From the NCBI GenBank assembly GCA_963832725.1, contig CAWHVG010000005.1, positions 930,001-994,000 of the forward strand: DNA of 64,000 nucleotides, in the 5' to 3' direction. The position numbers and the translations under genes are program-made. Numbering within the stretch: the stretch's first letter is position 1; each line of letters starts with the position of its first letter. Shown here one piece after another: positions 58,157-64,000 of this stretch. The notes beneath the pieces are model-generated. The model was not told the origin of the DNA. It did not search any database and saw only the letters and a list, made by a program, of their open reading frames with translations. The DNA is from JAEZBP01 sp963832725 (GTDB taxonomy: Bacteria; Myxococcota_A; Polyangia; Polyangiales; Sandaracinaceae).

Positions 58157-59523
58157 AATGCGGCCACATAGCGGCCGTGATAGCGATCGCCATGGGCGCT
58201 GTATCAGCGCCCATGGCATCCGCACAACGCGCGCCATCGTCGTCTCGCGCCCCCGCACATCCCATCGTACTGTTCAACGTACGCGAGCCCACGAGCCTAG
58301 ACAGACTAGCAGCATTTTCGTGCAGGTACTACAACTCACAACGTGTCACCCTCGACCGAGGTGCCGCGTTCCAGTACTACCGTTCTCAGGTTGACAACAT
58401 CTTTGGAAGCGCGACGGGGCACGCCGGGCAACTTGATTCACGAGGCGCATGTGATGGTGAGGCAAGCCGGCATATCCGCTGGATGGTCGACGTCCATGCG
58501 ATGCGAATCTGGCGGGTCACACCGCTGCCGGCGACGTCGCCCAATCCCTACCAATACACAGAGGTGCCGCCCGTTCGATGGGCATCTCCCCTGGGGGAGT
58601 CAGGACGCGTCCAACTACTCAATCGAATGCTGTCGTCTGACAACGAGGAGTTGCGAATACCCTTGTGCGACGATCGATGTGCAAACTTTCACCAGCAGAT
58701 CATGCGCGGCTTGTTTTCGGGCGTAGTTCAGCATCTCATCGACGAGGGCGGAAAGAGTGAAGCGGAGCTCATGCCCCAGCTCGTGGCCGCTTTCAACAGT
58801 GGACGCCCCGAAACAGTCCGGGTTTCACCCGACAGTTTCTTCGGCGAACGGTGCACGGATCGACAGATCACGATCACCTATGACCCATTATCGACATCCT
58901 CTTTGCAGGAGGACAACTGGCTCATCGAGTGCACCACGTTGGGCCGAAGCGAGCGGGTGAGCTATCGGGCGTTTGCCAGCACTTCGGTACTACTTCCTGA
59001 CGGGCAGTGTCGAGACGTTCGCTTCGAGCAAGAAGGAGCCGGCCGCCTCGTAACGTGGCCTCGACTCAGCGTATCGATTGGCGCCGCCGCACTCACCTCC
59101 GCGGATCAGTCAACACAAGTCAGATTCAGTTCGTCAAATTGTCGTCCAACACAGCACGGCTACGTCATTGCGACGACTGTCTTGGCGAGCGAGTTGAACG
59201 TTGTCCCACGTGAGACTGCGCCCCCGGCGAGCCAGTGTTGCCTAGCACATGCGCAGTTCGCCCTACTCGCCGCCGTACGGCTGGAGGTGGAGTATCTAGA
59301 GTGGCGCCCTTCTCACGTGACAATCACGCTGCAAATGCCACACCCAAGCTACATCCTATTTGATTTAGCCGTACCACTCAGCGTGAGTGGCGCGCGCTGT
59401 GTTCACGCCGAAAACACGTCACCCGTAACGTATGTATGCGACATGCTGCCCGCGGGGACCCAGCCATCTAATCTACTCAAGCTGTTCAAGTTGCTCAGCC
59501 CAATTGCCTCCTGTTCCGAGTGA
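58153..59523 (+). CDS. Low-GC secreted protein of unknown function, coupled to the upstream lipoprotein
   Basis: 456 aa from ATG at 58153 (MKCGHIAAVIAIAMGAVSAP), overlapping the previous stop. Signal peptide with likely cleavage after ASA (MASAQ). The mature protein has many Cys residues (LCDDRCANF, ERCTDRQITI, IECTTLG, SNCRP, SQCCLAH, DMLPAG near the end), suggesting disulfides outside the cytoplasm. One sampled line is about 50% GC, against ~70% for the window. Together with the upstream gene it forms a two-gene transferred module inside the BREX insert. No family recognised. Confidence 0.72.
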   Translation: MKCGHIAAVIAIAMGAVSAPMASAQRAPSSSRAPAHPIVLFNVREPTSLDRLAAFSCRYYNSQRVTLDRGAAFQYYRSQVDNIFGSATGHAGQLDSRGACDGEASRHIRWMVDVHAMRIWRVTPLPATSPNPYQYTEVPPVRWASPLGESGRVQLLNRMLSSDNEELRIPLCDDRCANFHQQIMRGLFSGVVQHLIDEGGKSEAELMPQLVAAFNSGRPETVRVSPDSFFGERCTDRQITITYDPLSTSSLQEDNWLIECTTLGRSERVSYRAFASTSVLLPDGQCRDVRFEQEGAGRLVTWPRLSVSIGAAALTSADQSTQVRFSSSNCRPTQHGYVIATTVLASELNVVPRETAPPASQCCLAHAQFALLAAVRLEVEYLEWRPSHVTITLQMPHPSYILFDLAVPLSVSGARCVHAENTSPVTYVCDMLPAGTQPSNLLKLFKLLSPIASCSE

Positions 59524-59853
59524 GGATGCTCTCTCCGCTCGGCGGTCTCCCTTCGTGGGCGTGGCGGCGAGTTGGCATTCCTCCGGCAGAGGGCGCTCGA
59601 ACCAGGGGGTGCCGCGCTACGATGGTGCAGGCGCCGTCCGTCCGAGCCCGCCGTCGGCGTCTTCAGACAACGGTGGCGAAAAGGAACAGGCCTGTCGTAT
59701 CGTCGCCGGTGGCTTCGCGCTGGGCCCGGCGACCGGCCCCGTACTTCGGCGCCGTCTGGCTCGGCTCCCATCCGATCGGCGCGTGCCTCCGAGACCCATG
59801 ACACAATCTCGCCTTCTCGTTCTCGAGCTTCGACGTGACATCGCGGAGGGCAC
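59524..59853. other. Spacer upstream of pglZ
   Basis: 330 bp with no supportable gene on either strand. GC returns to the genomic level. The last bases hold the pglZ ribosome-binding site (gcggaggg, 3 bases before the GTG). No clear terminator after the exported-protein gene. Confidence 0.4.
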
Positions 59854-62764
59854 GTGAGCGTCGCGCTCGGTCCGGTCTCCGAGGTGCTCGAGCGCGAGCT
59901 GCGGAACAAGGTGCGAAAGCACGGCATCGTCGTGTGGCTCGACGCCGACGCCCGCTACGGCGGGGTGGTGGAGAAGCTCCGGGCCGCGCAAGGTGAGGAC
60001 GCCCTGCCCTACGAGGTTCGCGCGTTCTCCGGCAGCTTCCTCGAGCTGATGATGGAGCTCTCACCGCTCTCGTCGGGAACCGATCGCGAGCACCTGGTGG
60101 TCTATCTGCCGGGCTTCAACGGCGAGAGCGTGAAGCAGACGCCGATGCTCGAGCTCCACGAGGCGGGCACGCAGTTCCAGAAGGGGCTGAAGACGCTGGT
60201 GACGGAAGCCGCCGGCGGGAGGGTGCCGCCTTCGCGCATTCACGACTTCGTCGACGGGACCGAGCTCTCGCTCGAAGACGCCGATCGCTGGCTGCGCGAG
60301 CAGCTCGAGGCGCCGGAGGGCGGGATCGCCGCGCTGGTCCGCGCCGTGAGCGCGCCGGCGCTGATCGACGACCTGATCCACGACCGCGGCGTCGCCAAGG
60401 AGCTCGCCGGACGGTGGGAGCCGGTCTTCGAGCACTTCCAGGCCGCCCTGGGCGCGCCGGCCGATTGGATCGAGCGGGGGCGGAACAAGGGCGACGAGAG
60501 CGCGGCCGACGTCGCGTTCGTGGGGGCGAGCTGGGCGCTCTCGGTCGAGTACGTCGCTGATCTCTCGCACCCGCCGAAGACGGAAAGGCTGGCGCCGGCG
60601 ACGGCGCTGCCGGCCGCGGTGGTGGAGGCGTGCTGCGAGCTGGCCGCGCATCTGCGGGCGTCGCACGGCGAGTTCTACGTGCAGACGGCGCGACAGACCC
60701 AGGAGTCCTTCCCGAAGGCGGAGGTGGACGGCGCGCGGGCAGCGGACCTCGGGAGGATCGACACCTTCCCATTCGAAGATGAGAAGGTCCTGGAGGACGC
60801 GCTGGCGGCGCTCCGCGAAGGAAGCTGGCAACCGGCGCACGGCTGGGCGCAGCAGCGGATTCGAAGGGCACTCGTTCTGGCTGGATCGGCGGCCCTCGCG
60901 GCGGAGCGAGTGGCAGCTCGTGCGTGGCGCGGCGGAGCTCGGGCTCGCGGTCGAAGCCGCCGGCTCTGCGCTGGCGGCGAAGAGCGTGGACGAGGCGGTC
61001 GAGCGTTATCAGAGAGCCGGCGCGCGGGTGGACCGGGCGCACCGGCAGCTCGAGCAGCTCCGCCACGCGCTCCTCTACTCGCAGCTCGATCACTTCGAGG
61101 AGCTCCGGCCGCTCCTCGACGGAATGCGCGAGCTGTGGCGCACCTGGGCCGACGGCTGGGCCCGCGACTTCAACCAGCTCTGCCGCGAGCGCGGGTTCTT
61201 GCCGAGCGCGGCGCTGCGGCAGCGCGGGATCTTCGAAGAGGTGGTCCGGCCGCTCGCGAGCAAGGGGACGACGGCGTACTTCGTCGTGGACGCCCTCCGC
61301 TACGAGATGGGCGAGGCGCTCTGCGCGGCGATGGCGGGCGCTCACACCGACGCCAAGCTGAGCGCGAGGCTGGCCGAGCTCCCCACCAACACCGAGGTGG
61401 GGATGAACGTGCTCGCGCCGGTCGCGGACGAGCGCGGCCGGTTGAAGCCGGCCGTCCGCGACGGGCGCATCGCCGGCTTCTCGACGGGCGAGCTGCGGGT
61501 GTCGAATCCGGAGACCCGCAAGCGCGCGATGCAGGACCGGATCGGCGGCAAGGGCGCTCGCGCAGCGCGCCAGGGCATCGCAGCGTGCCCGTGGCTGACC
61601 CTGGCCGAGGTGCTCGATCGCGGCGCCGCCAGCCTGAAGGCGACCGTCAGCAAGGCCAACCTGGTCGTCGTCCACAGCGAAGAGCTCGACAAAGCCGGCG
61701 AGAACGACTTCGGCCCCAAGGTCTTCGACCAGGTGCTCGGCCACGTGCGCACGGCCTGGCGCCTCTTGCGCGAAGCTGGCGTGAAGAACTTCGTGATCAG
61801 CGCCGACCACGGCTTCTTGCTGCTCCACGACCGCGTCGAGAACGCCAAACGGCACGGCCGGAAGATCGATCCGAATCGCCGGCACGTTCTGACCAAGTCG
61901 CCTTCCGACGAGACCGGCGTGGTGCGGGTGGCGCTGGCCGATCTCGGCTACGAAGGGGTCGACGACCTGCACCTGATCGTCCCGGAGACGACGGCGGCGT
62001 TCGATACCGGCAAGCGCGGCGGTGACTTCGTCCACGGCGGCAACAGCCTGGAAGAGCGGGTCATCCCCGTGCTGACGGTGACGCACCGGGCCGCGGCCGG
62101 AGGCAGCTCGCTCTCGTATCGCGTCGATGCGCGGCCGAAAGAGGGCCTCGCCGGCATGCACTGCCTGGCGCTGAGGGTGCAGGTCGCAGCCCAGAGCGCG
62201 CTCTCGTTCGCGCGGGACGACGAGGTGGAGCTGGCGCTGCGGGTGACGGATTTGCCCGACGTGGACGTGGACCTGGTGCAGGCGCGAGGCGGCGGGCGCA
62301 TCGCCGGCGGCACGGTGTACGCGCCGGTCGGAAAAGAGCTCGAGATCTTCTTCCGGCTGCACGGGCTCACCGACGCCCGCGCGCAGGTCGAGATCTTCCA
62401 TCCGGGAGCGGCGGTCGACGTCGAGAGCTGCGTGGTCGCGCGCCGCTTCGACGTGGCGGCGACGGGCACCAAGCCCGAGCCGGAGGAGGAGCAGGCGGAG
62501 AAGGCCGAGCCCGCGCTCTTGCCCGAAGTCGCACGCGGCTGGCTGGAGGAGCTGCCGGAGGGAGGCGTACGTCAGCTCTTCGCGCACCTCTCCGATCACG
62601 GCACGGTCAGCGAGGCCGAGGCCAGCCGGATGCTGGGAGGCGCCCGCCGCCTGCGGCGCTTCAGCGCCAAGTTCGAAGACTACGCGGCCGTGCTGCCCTT
62701 CTCGGTCCGCATCGAGAGCATCGCCGGGGTGAAGACCTACGTGAAAGAGGGCGGTGGGCGATGA
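59854..62764 (+). CDS. pglZ: PglZ, BREX alkaline-phosphatase-superfamily protein (one frame break)
   Basis: GTG at 59854, about 969 aa when corrected. PglZ-domain motifs: VVWLDADARYGGVVEKL at the N-terminus, then the metallo-phosphatase core AYFVVDALRYEMGEAL, NFVISADHGFLLLHD and FVHGGNSLEERVIPVLTVTH, followed by a beta-rich C-terminal region and a helical end. PglZ is a core BREX component and nuclease or phosphodiesterase candidate. The frame breaks at GATTC (60858-60862); dropping one T gives QQRIEGHSFWLD and a continuous protein. The stop overlaps the next ATG (ATGA). Confidence 0.92.
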
Positions 62765-64000
62765 CGCCACTCTCGGGGGCCGACGTTCCGCAATCGGACC
62801 GCCTCGAGGCGGTCGCCGACTTCATGCGCAAGAGAGCGCTCGGCCTCGGCCCGCCGGAAGGGGTGAGCCCGCGGCACCTGAGCTACCGCGCGCACGCCTC
62901 GCGGGTGCTCGGCTGGTTGGACGCGCAGAACCGGCTCACCGAGGCGGGCGAAGTGCTGGCCCGCACGCTGCCGGGGCCCGAGGAGCGGGCGTTCGTGCTC
63001 GCATCGTTCGAGCGGACCGAGGTCGCCCGGCGGTGGATGGAGCATCAGGGCGCGAGCGAGGTGCTCTCGCTCGACCCGAAGAGCGCGCTCGGCTTTCTGC
63101 GCGCGTGCAGCACGCTGAGCGAGTCGACCGCCAAGCGGCGGGCCGGGACCCTGCGTTCCTGGGTGGAGCATCTGCTTCCGCTGGCCGAGGAGCCGCCGCC
63201 CGCGCTGGCGCGCTTGCGGCGCTACCTGGACGGGAAGGATTTTCCGACGCCCGTGGTGCGCTTCCTCGCCGAGCCCGTGAAGCCGCGGGTGCCGACCCGG
63301 ATGGCCAACTGGGCCGAGCGAAACGGGATGGCGCGCTTCGACGAGCTGCTCCGGCGCGAGCCGGCGGCGATGCTGGAGGAGCGCAACGTCGGACGAGGGA
63401 CCCTCCGGCAGACCGACGAGCTGATCCGGCGCGCGACGGGGATGAGCTGGGCGCGAATCCGGGAGCTGATGCGCTACACGGAGGCCGCGCCGGTGGACGC
63501 GGTGGCGGACCCGAACCGAGCCAGCGACGTGCTGGGCGAGCGCGGGAGCTGGGATGCGCTCCGCGAGACGTGCTCCGCGGAGCTGAAGGCGCTCCCTCTG
63601 GAGCAGGTCGCGCTGCCGAGCCGGATGCTGCGCTTCGTCTGCGAGCCGAACCAGCTCCGCACGCTCGGCGAGCTGCTCGAGTGGCGGCAGGCCGCGCTGC
63701 TCGAGGTGCCCAAGCTGGGCGCGCGCAGCGTGCGGGAGAGCTTGCGCCGGGTGGAGGAGCTGATCGAGAGCCTCTCGCCCAATGGAGAGACTCGCCCGGA
63801 GACGGCGGCGCCGACGCTCGACACGGTCTCGGACTTCGTGGCGCTGCTGAAGGGACGCATCGCGCGGCTGGAACCGCTCGACCGGCTCGTGCTCAGTCGG
63901 CGGAGCGGCCTGCACGGCTCGACGACCACGCTGGGCGAGCTGGGGGAGATGATCGGTGTCGGCCGCGAGCGGGCGCGACAGATCGAGAAGCGCGCGGCGG
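62761..64000 (+). CDS. DNA-binding protein with winged-helix-like, two alpha-CTD-like and a sigma-70 region-4-like domain (cut by window edge)
   Basis: ATG at 62761 overlaps the pglZ stop. 413 codons are present, no stop. Residues ~15-145 resemble the winged-helix domain of restriction-type proteins (HASRVLGWLDAQNRLTEAGE, STAKRRAGTLRSWVEH). Two segments resemble the RNA polymerase alpha C-terminal helix-hairpin-helix: ~180-240 (MARFDELLRREPAAMLEERN) and ~280-335 (LGELLEWRQAALLEVPKLGA). The last part, TTLGELGEMIGVGRERARQI, is a sigma-70 region-4 helix-turn-helix. This is not BrxD or BrxHI, as it has no Walker or helicase motifs in the visible part. It may regulate BREX transcription or recognise DNA for the complex. 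Confidence 0.72.
   Translation, partial: MTPLSGADVPQSDRLEAVADFMRKRALGLGPPEGVSPRHLSYRAHASRVLGWLDAQNRLTEAGEVLARTLPGPEERAFVLASFERTEVARRWMEHQGASEVLSLDPKSALGFLRACSTLSESTAKRRAGTLRSWVEHLLPLAEEPPPALARLRRYLDGKDFPTPVVRFLAEPVKPRVPTRMANWAERNGMARFDELLRREPAAMLEERNVGRGTLRQTDELIRRATGMSWARIRELMRYTEAAPVDAVADPNRASDVLGERGSWDALRETCSAELKALPLEQVALPSRMLRFVCEPNQLRTLGELLEWRQAALLEVPKLGARSVRESLRRVEELIESLSPNGETRPETAAPTLDTVSDFVALLKGRIARLEPLDRLVLSRRSGLHGSTTTLGELGEMIGVGRERARQIEKRAA

Noticed and set aside
62761..64000. brxD as identity of the gene after pglZ
   Set aside because: No Walker motif in 413 residues; the visible domains are winged-helix, alpha-CTD-like and sigma-4-like.

Overview
The window is about 70% GC. It is dense with Hanks-type kinases, HEAT-repeat proteins, lipoproteins and large multidomain regulators, which suggests a myxobacterium-like bacterium (former Deltaproteobacteria). 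This placement is inferred from gene content and style; there is no rRNA or marker gene here.

Layout. Bases 1-18609 lie almost entirely on the minus strand: a terpene-cyclase-like/MpaB-like oxygenase fusion cut by the left edge; a pseudokinase with a C-terminal membrane anchor; a 21-bp repeat array; a giant (~1800 aa) protein with a degenerate GHKL-like N-terminus; an intact GHKL/Hsp90-like ATPase; a 143-aa protein; a PknK-type kinase/ATPase/TPR regulator; and a HEAT-repeat protein. Bases 18610-25000 hold gene remnants, a ribosome-hibernation-factor homologue and minus-strand genes for a DsbA-like protein, a glutaredoxin-like lipoprotein, a small lipoprotein, a universal stress protein, a HEAT lipoprotein and a membrane protein. 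Bases 25054-37274 hold a DUF4062-GAF protein with a small partner, two divergent serine/threonine kinases, GtrA, an ATP-grasp enzyme, a palindromic element, a Ppx/GppA-HD phosphatase and a GH31 glycosidase.

From 37692 to the right edge lies a BREX phage-defence locus whose gene content and order match type 6: brxE-brxA-brxB-brxC-pglX-(10.8 kb insert)-pglZ-DNA-binding gene. brxD and brxHI, expected in this type, would lie beyond 64000. Start/stop overlaps tie brxE, brxA and brxB together, and pglZ to the last gene. The pglX/pglZ insert carries a STAND-like ATPase-TPR-MBL-fold protein with a coupled partner, a divergent pair of paralogous unknown genes around a second 21-bp array, and two low-GC exported-protein genes. 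The pglX specificity region is much lower in GC than its flanks, as if exchanged.

Many genes are broken by single-base frame breaks. Five of them fall at the pentamer GATTC, where dropping one T restores GATC and the frame. This points to systematic sequencing error at least as much as to real mutation, so broken genes here should be treated as possibly intact in the organism.
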